From the NCBI GenBank assembly GCA_963692975.2, contig CAXMMR010000007.1:124001-188000 (forward strand): DNA of 64,000 nucleotides, given 5' to 3'. Positions 55,301 to 62,832 of this stretch are shown here, piece after piece. How positions within the stretch are numbered: position 1 is the first letter of the stretch; the number at the start of each line of letters is the position of its first letter. The position numbers and the translations under genes are program-made. The notes below the pieces were generated by a model. It had not been told where the DNA came from. It did not search any database and was given only the letters and a program-made list of their open reading frames with translations. This stretch comes from CAXMMR01 sp963692975 (lineage in GTDB: Bacteria; Pseudomonadota; Alphaproteobacteria; Acetobacterales; Acetobacteraceae).

Positions 55301-56452
55301 TCACATGCCCTGCAGCAGGGACACTCGGTTGCCCGGCAGGGTCTCGACCCGGCCCGCCAGCTCGAGCTCGAGCAGCACCACCATAACGGCCGACGGCGAC
55401 AGGTGGCATCGGCGCATCAGATCGTCAACGGGCGTCGGCGAAGGGCCGAGCAGCTCGAGCACGGCGGCGCGGGCGGCAGCGAGCTCGGTCTCGCTCGCGG
55501 CGTCTTGCGCCATGGCGATCACGGTGCGGTCCTCGGACAGGCCGCCCATGGCTGCGCCGCGTGGCCGCCGCGCGCGCATCCCCTCGGGCGAGCTGTCGCG
55601 CGGCAGGTTGTCCAGCACGTCGTCCACCGTCTCGGTCAGATGCGCGCCCTGGCGGATCAGGTCGTTGCTGCCGCGGCTGCGGGGGTCGAGCGGCGAGCCG
55701 GGAACGGCGAACAGCTCCCGGCCGCTCTCGGCGGCCAGGCGCGCGGTGATCAAGCTGCCCGAGCGCAGCGCCGCCTCGATCACCACGGTGGCGAGGCACA
55801 GCCCGGCGATGACGCGGTTGCGGCGCGGGAAGTGCTTGGCCTGCGGCGCGGTGCCGAGTGCCGACTCCGCGAGCACCGCGCCGCCGTCGGCGATCGCCGC
55901 CTGCAGGCGGGCGTTCTCCGCCGGGTAAGGCCGGTCCAGGCCGCCGGCGATCGCCGCCACCGTCCGCCCGGTGGTCAGCGCGCCGGCGTGGCAGGCGGCG
56001 TCAATGCCGCGAGCGAGGCCCGATACCACGGTGTAGCCGCGCGCCGCGATGTCGGCGGCAAGCGAGCCAGCGAGCTGCAGGCCGTTCGACGAGGCGTTGC
56101 GCGCGCCGACCATGCCGATGGCGCGGCAGGCGAGCAGGCCGACATCGCCATGCACCGCCAGCACCGGCGGCGGGTCGGCGATCTGGCCCAGCAGCGGCGG
56201 GTAGCCCGCCTCGCCCAGCACCAGCAGGGTGGCGCCGAAGCGCTCCACCTGCTCGACCTCGCGCGCCGCGGCGGCGGCGTTCGGCACCCGCACCGGCTCG
56301 CGCCGGCCGCCGGCGCGAGCCAGGGCGGGCAGGGCGTCGATTGCCGGCGCCGCGGCGCCGAACCGGTCGAGCAGGCGGGAGAAGGTGATCGGGCCGACGC
56401 CCTCCGTACGAGCTAAGCGTAGCCGGTCTAGGCGCTCGGCGGCGGTCAGCAA
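55301..56452 (-). CDS. dprA: DNA-processing protein DprA
   Basis: 383 residues. It loads RecA onto incoming single-stranded DNA in transformation. A SAM-like N-domain (about 10-60) precedes the Rossmann-like core: IGMVGARNASSNG, VSGLARGIDAACHAGAL, AIAGGLDRPYPAEN, VIAGLCLATVVIEAALRSGSLITARLA, and a C-terminal winged helix (about 320-380). Arrangement topA-dprA is common in proteobacteria. With comEC at 58-60 kb it suggests a competence system or its remnant. Confidence 0.95.
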   Translation of the reverse strand: MLTAAERLDRLRLARTEGVGPITFSRLLDRFGAAAPAIDALPALARAGGRREPVRVPNAAAAAREVEQVERFGATLLVLGEAGYPPLLGQIADPPPVLAVHGDVGLLACRAIGMVGARNASSNGLQLAGSLAADIAARGYTVVSGLARGIDAACHAGALTTGRTVAAIAGGLDRPYPAENARLQAAIADGGAVLAESALGTAPQAKHFPRRNRVIAGLCLATVVIEAALRSGSLITARLAAESGRELFAVPGSPLDPRSRGSNDLIRQGAHLTETVDDVLDNLPRDSSPEGMRARRPRGAAMGGLSEDRTVIAMAQDAASETELAAARAAVLELLGPSPTPVDDLMRRCHLSPSAVMVVLLELELAGRVETLPGNRVSLLQGM

Positions 56453-56458
56453 GGAAGC

Positions 56459-56572
56459 GCTTCTTTTTTGAAAAAAAGAAGCAAAAAACGTCTGTTCGCG
56501 CTGTCGCGTGCCAAGCCGGCAGCCGTGTTATTGGACGAAAGTTTTTTGGTTCTTTTTTTCAAAAAAGAACCC
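56459..56572. repeat. Family A repeat pair (A9 56459-56490, A10 56533-56572)
   Basis: Between plsY and dprA (both minus). A10 trails the plsY stop: GGACGAAAGTTTTTTG, then GGTTCTTTTTTT / AAAAAAGAACC (56548-56571). A9, inverted, precedes the dprA start: GCTTCTTTTTT-G-AAAAAAAGAAGC, then AAAAAACG. The G-C at the second stem position in A10 is a C-G in A9. Confidence 0.85.
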
Positions 56573-57157
56573 TCACTTGCTCTGCCCGATACGCGGCTCG
56601 GTGCCGGCGAGCAGGCGGGCGATGTTGGCGTGGTGACGCAGCACGACGATCAGCGCGATGATGGCGAGCCCGAGCGAAACCGGCCAGGGCTGCAGCGCCA
56701 ATGCGAAGATCGGCGCCAGCGCGATTGCCGCCAGCGCGCCGGCCGAGGAGATCCGGCTCAGGCCGGCGACCAACAGCCAGGCCGAGCAGCAGGCCAATCC
56801 GATTCGCCAGTCGAGCGCGAGGGTGACGCCGAGCGCGGTTGCGACCCCTTTGCCGCCGTGAAAGCCGAGCCACACCGGTACGCAATGGCCGATCACCGCG
56901 GCACAGGCGGCGACCGGGGCCGCCAGGGGGTCGAACAGCATCGCGAGCAGCACCGCCGCTGCGCCTTTTAGCGCGTCGAGCAGCAGGGTTGCGGCGGCGA
57001 GCGAGCGGCGGCCGGTGCGGAGCACGTTGGTGGCGCCGATGTTGCCGGAGCCCATCGCGCGGATGTCGCCGAGCCCGGCGGCGCGGGTGAGCAGCAAGCC
57101 GAACGGGATGGAGCCGAGCAGGTAGGCGAGCAGGGCGGCGGCGGCGAGGGCGATCAT
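56573..57157 (-). CDS. plsY: Acyl-phosphate:glycerol-3-phosphate acyltransferase
   Basis: 194 residues, an integral membrane enzyme with about five helices. PlsY signatures: AYLLGSIPFGLLLTR, GSGNIGATNVLRTG, GFHGGKGVATALGV and a final HHANIARLLAGTEPRIG. It makes 1-acylglycerol-3-phosphate, the first acylation of phospholipid synthesis; PlsX is not nearby. Frame is open further upstream through repeat A11, but conservation starts at ATG 57157. Confidence 0.95.
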   Translation of the reverse strand: MIALAAAALLAYLLGSIPFGLLLTRAAGLGDIRAMGSGNIGATNVLRTGRRSLAAATLLLDALKGAAAVLLAMLFDPLAAPVAACAAVIGHCVPVWLGFHGGKGVATALGVTLALDWRIGLACCSAWLLVAGLSRISSAGALAAIALAPIFALALQPWPVSLGLAIIALIVVLRHHANIARLLAGTEPRIGQSK

Positions 57158-57177
57158 CCAGGAGGCAGCAAGGAAGG

Positions 57178-57305
57178 GCTTCTTTTTTGAAAAAAAGAAG
57201 CAAAAAACTTTTCTCTCATCGAAGGTTGACCCGTACGGCCCGATAGTGACCAAACGACCGCTCAGGGACTAAAAGTTTTTTGGTTCTTTTTTTCAAAAAA
57301 CAACC
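57178..57305. repeat. Family A repeat pair (A11 57178-57212, A12 57270-57305)
   Basis: Between the HAD hydrolase and plsY. A12 provides the last codons and stop of the HAD gene and has one arm mismatch (GGTTC / CAACC). A11, inverted, precedes plsY: GCTTCTTTTTT-G-AAAAAAAGAAGC, then AAAAAACTTTT. The spacer carries CCAAACG, the inner border of the family. Confidence 0.84.
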
Positions 57306-57904
57306 CCTTCCTGTCGAAGCGTCACCCGCAATGCCTCAGCACTGGTAAACATCACCCCGCGCAGGCCAAGCCGTGTCGCTGCCAAAACGTTGTCAGCGTT
57401 GTCGTCGATGAACAGGCAGCGTTCGGCGGCAAGGCGCTGGCGCTCCAGCATCAGCGTGAAGATCGCCGGGTCGGGCTTGATCAGGCGCTCATGGCCGGAG
57501 ACGGTGATGCTGCGGAACAGGTCCAGCCAGTCAAAGCGGGCGACGGCGAAAGGATAGGTCTCGGCCGACCAGTTGGTGATCGCGTGCAGCGCGAGGCCGG
57601 CGGCATGGAGCTCGCGCAGGATCGCGACGGTGCCGGCGATCTCGCCCGGCATCATCTCCGGCCAGCGCAGGTGATAGGCGTCGATCAGCGGCGCCTGGCC
57701 GGGATGGCTGGCGCGCAGCAGCGCGATTGCCTCAGCGAACGGCCGGCCGCGATCCTGCTCGGCGTTCCAGGCGCCGGTGACGACGGTGGCTAGGAATCGC
57801 TCCATAGCCGCGTCGTCGCCGGCGAACAGCTTGCGATACAGGTGGCGCGGGTCCCAGTCGATCAGAACCTTGCCCAGGTCGAAGATCACCGTGTCGGGCG
57901 GCAT
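57293..57904 (-). CDS. HAD-superfamily hydrolase (subfamily IA, dehalogenase-like)
   Basis: 203 residues. HAD motif I FDLGKVLIDWD (the nucleophile Asp is followed by Leu-Gly, not the usual DxD spacing; the second acid is in DWD), motif II AITNWSAE, motif III RLIKPDP, motif IV FIDDNADNVLAA. It probably acts on a small phosphate or haloacid. Its last residues (EGVVF) and stop TGA are formed by repeat A12. comEC ends five bases downstream of nothing shared; HAD starts four bases after the comEC stop on the same strand. Confidence 0.87.
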   Translation of the reverse strand: MPPDTVIFDLGKVLIDWDPRHLYRKLFAGDDAAMERFLATVVTGAWNAEQDRGRPFAEAIALLRASHPGQAPLIDAYHLRWPEMMPGEIAGTVAILRELHAAGLALHAITNWSAETYPFAVARFDWLDLFRSITVSGHERLIKPDPAIFTLMLERQRLAAERCLFIDDNADNVLAATRLGLRGVMFTSAEALRVTLRQEGVVF

Positions 57905-57908
57905 GGCA

Positions 57909-60002
57909 CTATTCCGCTTGCGCGCGCGGCAGGGTCGAGACGGCGCGGGCGGCGGCGGCGGCGGGCGGCGGCGGCACCCAGGGCCGGTCGCCCCGCCCGG
58001 CGCGGTCGCTCAGCATGCGCGCCTCGCCGCCGCGGAGCCAGATCGCCGTCGCGCCGTCGCGCCAGACCGAGAAGCGGTCGACCACCGCGGCGTCCGGGCA
58101 GAGGTCGCGCGCCGGCTCGGCGGCGACCACCAGCCGGACGCCGGCGCAGTCGGGCGAGGCCGTCTCGACGTCGCGCGCCAGCAGCACCGGGCCGAGCCGG
58201 CAGCCGGCGGCCGAGCAGGCGAGGCCGGGCACGCCGCCATCGCCGGTGTCCGGGAACGGGCGGATGGCGCTGACCGCCCAGAGCTGGCGCCAGGCGTCGA
58301 GCGTGAAGGCGTCGGTGCCTGAGCTTTGCTGAACCAGCAGGCCGTCCGGGCGCCGCCAGGCGATCAGCCGCGCGTCGTTCGAGACCAGCAGGTCGGGCGG
58401 GCGGGCCAGCATCGGCGACAGCGTGCCGGCCAGCAGCAGCGCCAGTCCGCCGAGTCGCGCCCGGCTGCGCTCGAGGCACAGCCAGAGCAGACCGAGCGCG
58501 ATCAGCGCCAGCCCCCAGCCGGGCGGCGGCGGCACTGCCAGGCTGGCGGCCGGCCAGGCCGCCACGCGGCGCGCGATCGCCGTCAGCAGCGCGATGCCCC
58601 AGCCCATCGGCACGAGTGCGAGGCCCGCCAGGTGCAGCGGCATCAGTAGCAGCGCCAGCAGGCCGAGGGGCATCACCCAGGCGGCAGTAATCGGCACTGC
58701 CAGCAGGTTCGACAGCACGAAGTAGAGCTGCACCCGACCGAAATGGTAGGCGCCGAACGGCGCCGAGGCGGCGCCGGCGAGCAGGCTGGTCAGCGCCAGC
58801 GCCGCCAAATGGTGGCGCGCCCGATGCCACAGCCGGCCGTCGCCGCTGAGGCGCGTCAGCCATGGCCGCAACGCCTCGTAGCCGGTGATCAGCGCCAGCA
58901 CGGCGGCGAAGCTCATCTGGAAGCCCGGGCCATTGAGCGCGTTCGGCCAGACGGCCAGCAGCGCCAGGGCGGCCAGCGCCCAGCCCTGCAGCGACAGCGC
59001 CCGCCGCCCGGCGAGCAGGCCGGCCGTCACCAGGCAGGCCATGGCGAAGCTGCGCAGGATCGGCAGATGCGCCCCGGTCAGCGCCAGATAGAGGCCGCCA
59101 GCCGCGAGCGCCGCGAGCGCCGCAGCCTGCCGGACCGGCCAGTGCAGCGCCGCATGCTCGACGCGCGCCAGCACCGAGCGGGTCAGCCCGAACACCAGCG
59201 CCATGACGATGCCGATGTGCAAGCCGGCGATCGCCAGCAGGTGAGCGAGCCCGGCGTCGCGAAAGGCGGCGCGCTCGTCGGCCGGAACCGCCGCCGTCTC
59301 GCCGGCGAGCAGCGTCGCCGCGATGCCGCCCTCCCCGGCCGGCAGGGCGGCCAGAGCCTGCGCCGCCACCCCGTCGCGCACGCTCTGCCACCAGCCGGCG
59401 ACGCCCTCGTCGCCCGCATCCAGGCCGGGCGAGACCTTGCCGAGCGCGAAGCCGCCGCCGCCCAGGCCGGAGAAGAAGTCGTCGCGCTGCAGGTCCCAGG
59501 CACCCGGATAGGCGGGCGGCGCCGGCGGGCGCATCAGCGCGCGCACGCTCACACTCTGCCCGGTGGCGACCGGGCTCGCGTCGGTGGCGCGCAGCCGCAC
59601 ATGCAGGGTCCGCGACAGCACCGGGCCGCCGTCAAGGCGCGGCGCGGCGATGGTGAGGCGGCGGCCGTTCTCCTGCGGCTCGACGGCGCGCACGACGCCG
59701 CTGACGATCGTCGCTTTTCTGGGCAGGACCAGCAGCGGCGCCGCCCGCCAGGTGGCGAGCGAGCCGCAGGCGAAACCCAGCCCGACCATCAGGACCGCGA
59801 CGCCCGGCAGCCGCAGGCGCCGCGACACGACGAGGCCGCTCGCCATGATCACCGGCCCGATCCAGAGCGGCGGCTCATGACGGAGCGCAAAGTAGGCCAG
59901 CACGCCGACTCCCATCGGCACCGGCAGCCAGGCAGCAAAGGGCCGACGCCGTTGCGGTGCGGCAACGGGCAGGGAAACCATGTTGGGCGCGAGGGTGTCC
60001 AC
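57909..60002 (-). CDS. comEC: ComEC/Rec2-family DNA uptake channel
   Basis: 697 residues. An N-terminal DUF4131-type region (about 30-170) with an OB-like beta domain is followed by the competence membrane domain (about 220-520; FRDAGLAHLLAIAGLHIGIV is the family signature). The last 170 residues are hydrophilic and lack the metal-binding HxHxDH of the beta-lactamase-like domain seen in full ComEC, so that nuclease module is absent or degenerate. The start GTG 60002 or ATG 59981 is uncertain. Probably carries single-stranded DNA across the inner membrane. Confidence 0.9.
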   Translation of the reverse strand: MDTLAPNMVSLPVAAPQRRRPFAAWLPVPMGVGVLAYFALRHEPPLWIGPVIMASGLVVSRRLRLPGVAVLMVGLGFACGSLATWRAAPLLVLPRKATIVSGVVRAVEPQENGRRLTIAAPRLDGGPVLSRTLHVRLRATDASPVATGQSVSVRALMRPPAPPAYPGAWDLQRDDFFSGLGGGGFALGKVSPGLDAGDEGVAGWWQSVRDGVAAQALAALPAGEGGIAATLLAGETAAVPADERAAFRDAGLAHLLAIAGLHIGIVMALVFGLTRSVLARVEHAALHWPVRQAAALAALAAGGLYLALTGAHLPILRSFAMACLVTAGLLAGRRALSLQGWALAALALLAVWPNALNGPGFQMSFAAVLALITGYEALRPWLTRLSGDGRLWHRARHHLAALALTSLLAGAASAPFGAYHFGRVQLYFVLSNLLAVPITAAWVMPLGLLALLLMPLHLAGLALVPMGWGIALLTAIARRVAAWPAASLAVPPPPGWGLALIALGLLWLCLERSRARLGGLALLLAGTLSPMLARPPDLLVSNDARLIAWRRPDGLLVQQSSGTDAFTLDAWRQLWAVSAIRPFPDTGDGGVPGLACSAAGCRLGPVLLARDVETASPDCAGVRLVVAAEPARDLCPDAAVVDRFSVWRDGATAIWLRGGEARMLSDRAGRGDRPWVPPPPAAAAARAVSTLPRAQAE

Positions 60003-60029
60003 AACCGCAGGTTAGTCGAAGGCTTGAGA

Positions 60030-60198
60030 AGAAAGGAAGGCCAGGGGGCCGTGAGGCCCCAAACCCCTTTCTTGCTTGGCGAAGCCATTCGATCCCGCTC
60101 GCGACGATACCGAACTCACCATGCGAGCACGGCTGAGAAATGGATTTTAAAGGCTTCGCCTTTAATCGGGTCCAGGGGCGACGCCCCTGGCCTTCCTT
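60030..60198. repeat. Family B repeat pair (B6 60030-60091, B7 60139-60198)
   Basis: Between divergent comEC and gltX. B6: GAAAGGAAGG, GGGGCC-GTGA-GGCCCC (60045-60060), then CTTGGCGAAGCCATTC. B7, inverted: TTAAAGGC-TTC-GCCTTTAA (60147-60165), CCAGGGGC-GAC-GCCCCTGG (60172-60190), CCTTCC. The module near 60073-60091 repeats at 8540 and 62731. The 227-bp spacer holds nothing else that I recognise; any promoters are within the repeats. Confidence 0.85.
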
Positions 60199-60229
60199 CG
60201 CCGTTCCGCAACCTGCTAAGCCCGCGCGC

Positions 60230-61621
60230 ATGACCGTCCGTACACGCTTCGCTCCGAGTCCGACCGGCTTGCTGCATGTCGGCGGCGCGCGCACGGCGTT
60301 GTTCAACTACCTGTTCGCCCGCCATCACGCCGGCGCCTTTCTGCTGCGCATCGAGGACACCGACCGCGAGCGCAGCACGCCGGCCGCCGTCGATGTTATC
60401 CTGGACGGGCTTGATTGGCTCGGACTGGCGCCGGACGAGCCGCCACTGTTCCAGTCGACGCGCGCGGCCCGGCATCGCGAGGTCGCCGAGGCGATGCTGG
60501 CCGCCGGGCGAGCGTATCGCTGCTATTGTTCGGCCGCCGAGCTCGCCGAGATGCGCGAGCGCGCCCGGGCCGAGGGGCGGCCGCCGCGCTATGACGGGCG
60601 TTGGCGTGACCGTGATCCGGCGGAGGCGCCCGCCGGCGTCGCGCCGGTGATCCGGCTGCGGGCGCCGCGGGAGGGCGAGACCGTGGTCGAGGACCTCGTG
60701 CAGGGCGAGGTGCGGGTCGGCAACGCCGAGCTCGACGACATGGTCATCCTGCGCAGCGACGGCAGCCCGACCTACCTGCACGCCGTCGTCGTCGACGACC
60801 ACGACATGGCGATCAGCCACGTCATTCGCGGCGACGACCACCTGACCAACACCTTTCGCCAGGCGCAGGTCTACGAGGCGATGGGCTGGGCGCGGCCGGC
60901 CTTTGCGCATATTCCGCTGATCCATGGCGCGGACGGCGCCAAGCTCAGCAAGCGGCACGGCGCGGTGAGCGTGCTCGAGTTTCGCGACCAGGGTTTCCTG
61001 CCCGAGGCGCTGTGTAATTACCTGCTGCGGCTCGGCTGGGGGCATGGCGACGCGGAGGTGCTCGACCGCGATGAGGCCGTGCGGCTGTTCGATCTCGACG
61101 GCGTCGGGCGAGCGGCGAGCCGGATGGACTACGCCAAGCTCACCCATCTGAACGGCGTCTGGCTGCGCCAGGCGGATGACGAGCGGCTGGCCGGCGAGGT
61201 GGTCTCCCGGCTATCCGGCCGGGCCGGGCTGGCGCTGGATGCGGTGGCCGAGGCGCGCATCCGCCAGCTGATGCCCGAGCTCAAGGAGCGCGCCAAGACG
61301 CTGGTGGAGCTCGCCGACAGCGCCGCCTTTCTCGCCCGGCGCCTGCCGCTCGACTACGACGCCCGGGCAGCCGCGCTGCTCGCCGACGCCGGCCCGGTGC
61401 TGGCCGCGGTCGCCGCCTGCCTCGCCGCCACCGACTTCAGGGCGGTAGAAGTCGATGCCGGGCTGCGCCAAGTCGCCGAGATGCTGGGCAAGAAGCTCGG
61501 CCAGGTCGCCCAGCCGGTGCGCGCCGCGCTGACCGGCACCACCACCAGCCCCGGCATCGACGTGACCATCGCCGCTCTCGGCCGCGACGAGACGCTGGCG
61601 CGCCTACACGCCGCCGCATGA
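60230..61621 (+). CDS. gltX: Glutamyl-tRNA synthetase
   Basis: 463 residues. Class I synthetase charging tRNA-Glu. The HIGH-like motif lies in FAPSPTGLLHVGGARTAL; the KMSKS-like motif is KLSKRHG; VIRGDDHLTNTFRQ and GWGHGD are family marks. The frame is open back to 60140 through repeat B7, but conservation starts at ATG 60230. Its TGA overlaps the pyrB ATG (ATGA). Alphaproteobacteria often have two gltX copies; which type this is cannot be told here. Confidence 0.95.
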   Translation: MTVRTRFAPSPTGLLHVGGARTALFNYLFARHHAGAFLLRIEDTDRERSTPAAVDVILDGLDWLGLAPDEPPLFQSTRAARHREVAEAMLAAGRAYRCYCSAAELAEMRERARAEGRPPRYDGRWRDRDPAEAPAGVAPVIRLRAPREGETVVEDLVQGEVRVGNAELDDMVILRSDGSPTYLHAVVVDDHDMAISHVIRGDDHLTNTFRQAQVYEAMGWARPAFAHIPLIHGADGAKLSKRHGAVSVLEFRDQGFLPEALCNYLLRLGWGHGDAEVLDRDEAVRLFDLDGVGRAASRMDYAKLTHLNGVWLRQADDERLAGEVVSRLSGRAGLALDAVAEARIRQLMPELKERAKTLVELADSAAFLARRLPLDYDARAAALLADAGPVLAAVAACLAATDFRAVEVDAGLRQVAEMLGKKLGQVAQPVRAALTGTTTSPGIDVTIAALGRDETLARLHAAA

Positions 61622-62619
61622 CGCTGCCGGTCGGCGTCGAGCGCCGGGCCGTCTCGCGGCCCGAGGGCCGTCCGGCGGTGCCGGCGCATGAGCGCATCCG
61701 CCACCTGCTCGCGATCGAGGGCCTCTACCCGCCGCAGATCAGCCGCCTGCTGGATCTCGCCGAGAGCTACGTGCTGCTCAACCGCTCGGGCAAGACGGCG
61801 CGCGACACGCTGCGCGCCCGCACCCTGATCAACCTGTTCTTCGAGGACAGCACCCGCACCCGGACCAGCTTCGAGATCGCCGGCAAGCGGCTGGGGGCGG
61901 ACGTCATCAACATGTCCGTCTCCACCTCCAGCGTGAACAAGGGCGAGACGCTGCTCGACACCGCCGGCACGCTCAACGCCATGCAGTGCGACCTGCTGGT
62001 GGTGCGCCACGGCCAGTCCGGCGCGCCGGCGCTGCTCGCCCAGAAGGTCGACGCCGCGGTGATCAATGCCGGCGACGGCACTCACGAGCATCCGACTCAG
62101 GCGCTGCTCGACGCGCTCACCATCCGCCGCCGGCGCGGGCGGCTCGCCGGCCTCACGGTCGCGATCTGCGGCGACGTGCTGCACTCCCGCGTCGCCCGCT
62201 CCAACATCCACCTGCTCGGCACCATGGGCAGCCGGGTGCGGGTTATCGGGCCGCCGACGCTGATCCCGGCCGAGGTGGAGACGCTGGGGGTGGAGGTGTT
62301 CCACGACATGCGGCGGGGTCTGGCCGACGTCGACATCGTCATGATGCTGCGGCTGCAGCGCGAGCGCGCCGCCGGCAGCCTGGTGCCGAGTGCGCGCGAA
62401 TACTTCCGGCTGTTCGGCCTGGACGCGGAGAAGCTCGCCTATGCCCGGCCGGACGCGCTGGTCATGCATCCCGGCCCGATGAACCGCGGCGTCGAGATCG
62501 ACAGCGCCGTTGCCGACGACCCGGAGCGCTCGGTGATCCGCGAGCAGGTGGAGATGGGTGTGGCCGTGCGGATGGCGGTGCTGGAGACGCTCTCTCGGGA
62601 TAATCCGCGCGTTGTGTAA
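61618..62619 (+). CDS. pyrB: Aspartate carbamoyltransferase, catalytic chain
   Basis: 333 residues. Condenses carbamoyl phosphate with aspartate in pyrimidine synthesis. The carbamoyl phosphate site is STRTRTS (78-84); also visible are INAGDGTHEHPTQALLDALT, ICGDVLHSRVARSN and VMHPGPMNRGVEID. No regulatory chain (PyrI) is nearby. pyrB overlaps gltX and precedes the pyrC-like gene with a 213-bp repeat-filled gap, as in class-A aspartate transcarbamylases that associate with a PyrC-like partner. Confidence 0.96.
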   Translation: MTLPVGVERRAVSRPEGRPAVPAHERIRHLLAIEGLYPPQISRLLDLAESYVLLNRSGKTARDTLRARTLINLFFEDSTRTRTSFEIAGKRLGADVINMSVSTSSVNKGETLLDTAGTLNAMQCDLLVVRHGQSGAPALLAQKVDAAVINAGDGTHEHPTQALLDALTIRRRRGRLAGLTVAICGDVLHSRVARSNIHLLGTMGSRVRVIGPPTLIPAEVETLGVEVFHDMRRGLADVDIVMMLRLQRERAAGSLVPSAREYFRLFGLDAEKLAYARPDALVMHPGPMNRGVEIDSAVADDPERSVIREQVEMGVAVRMAVLETLSRDNPRVV

Positions 62620-62623
62620 CGAA

Positions 62624-62830
62624 GTAAGGCGAGGGGCGTCGCCCCTCGACCCCATCAAAGGCGGAGCCTTTGAAATCCATTCATTGTTCGTGTTTCACAT
62701 GCCCAGTTGGCGGTTGTGGGAAGAGGAAATGAATGGCTTCGCCAAGCACGGAAGAAGGCCTGTCGCCCTCACGATCGGGGGTCTGGGGCCTCAGGCCCCA
62801 GCGGGTCCAGGGCAGAGCCCTGGCCTTCCT
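62624..62830. repeat. Family B repeat pair (B8 62624-62682, B9 62776-62830)
   Basis: Between pyrB and the pyrC-like gene. B8: CGAGGGGC-GTC-GCCCCTCG (62630-62648; second pair swapped versus B1), then CAAAGGC-GGA-GCCTTTG (62656-62671). Middle module AATGGCTTCGCCAAGCA at 62731-62749. B9: GGGGCC-TCA-GGCCCC (62785-62799) and CCAGGGC-AGA-GCCCTGG (62807-62823). B9 ends two or three bases before the pyrC ATG. Confidence 0.86.
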
Positions 62831-62832
62831 TT

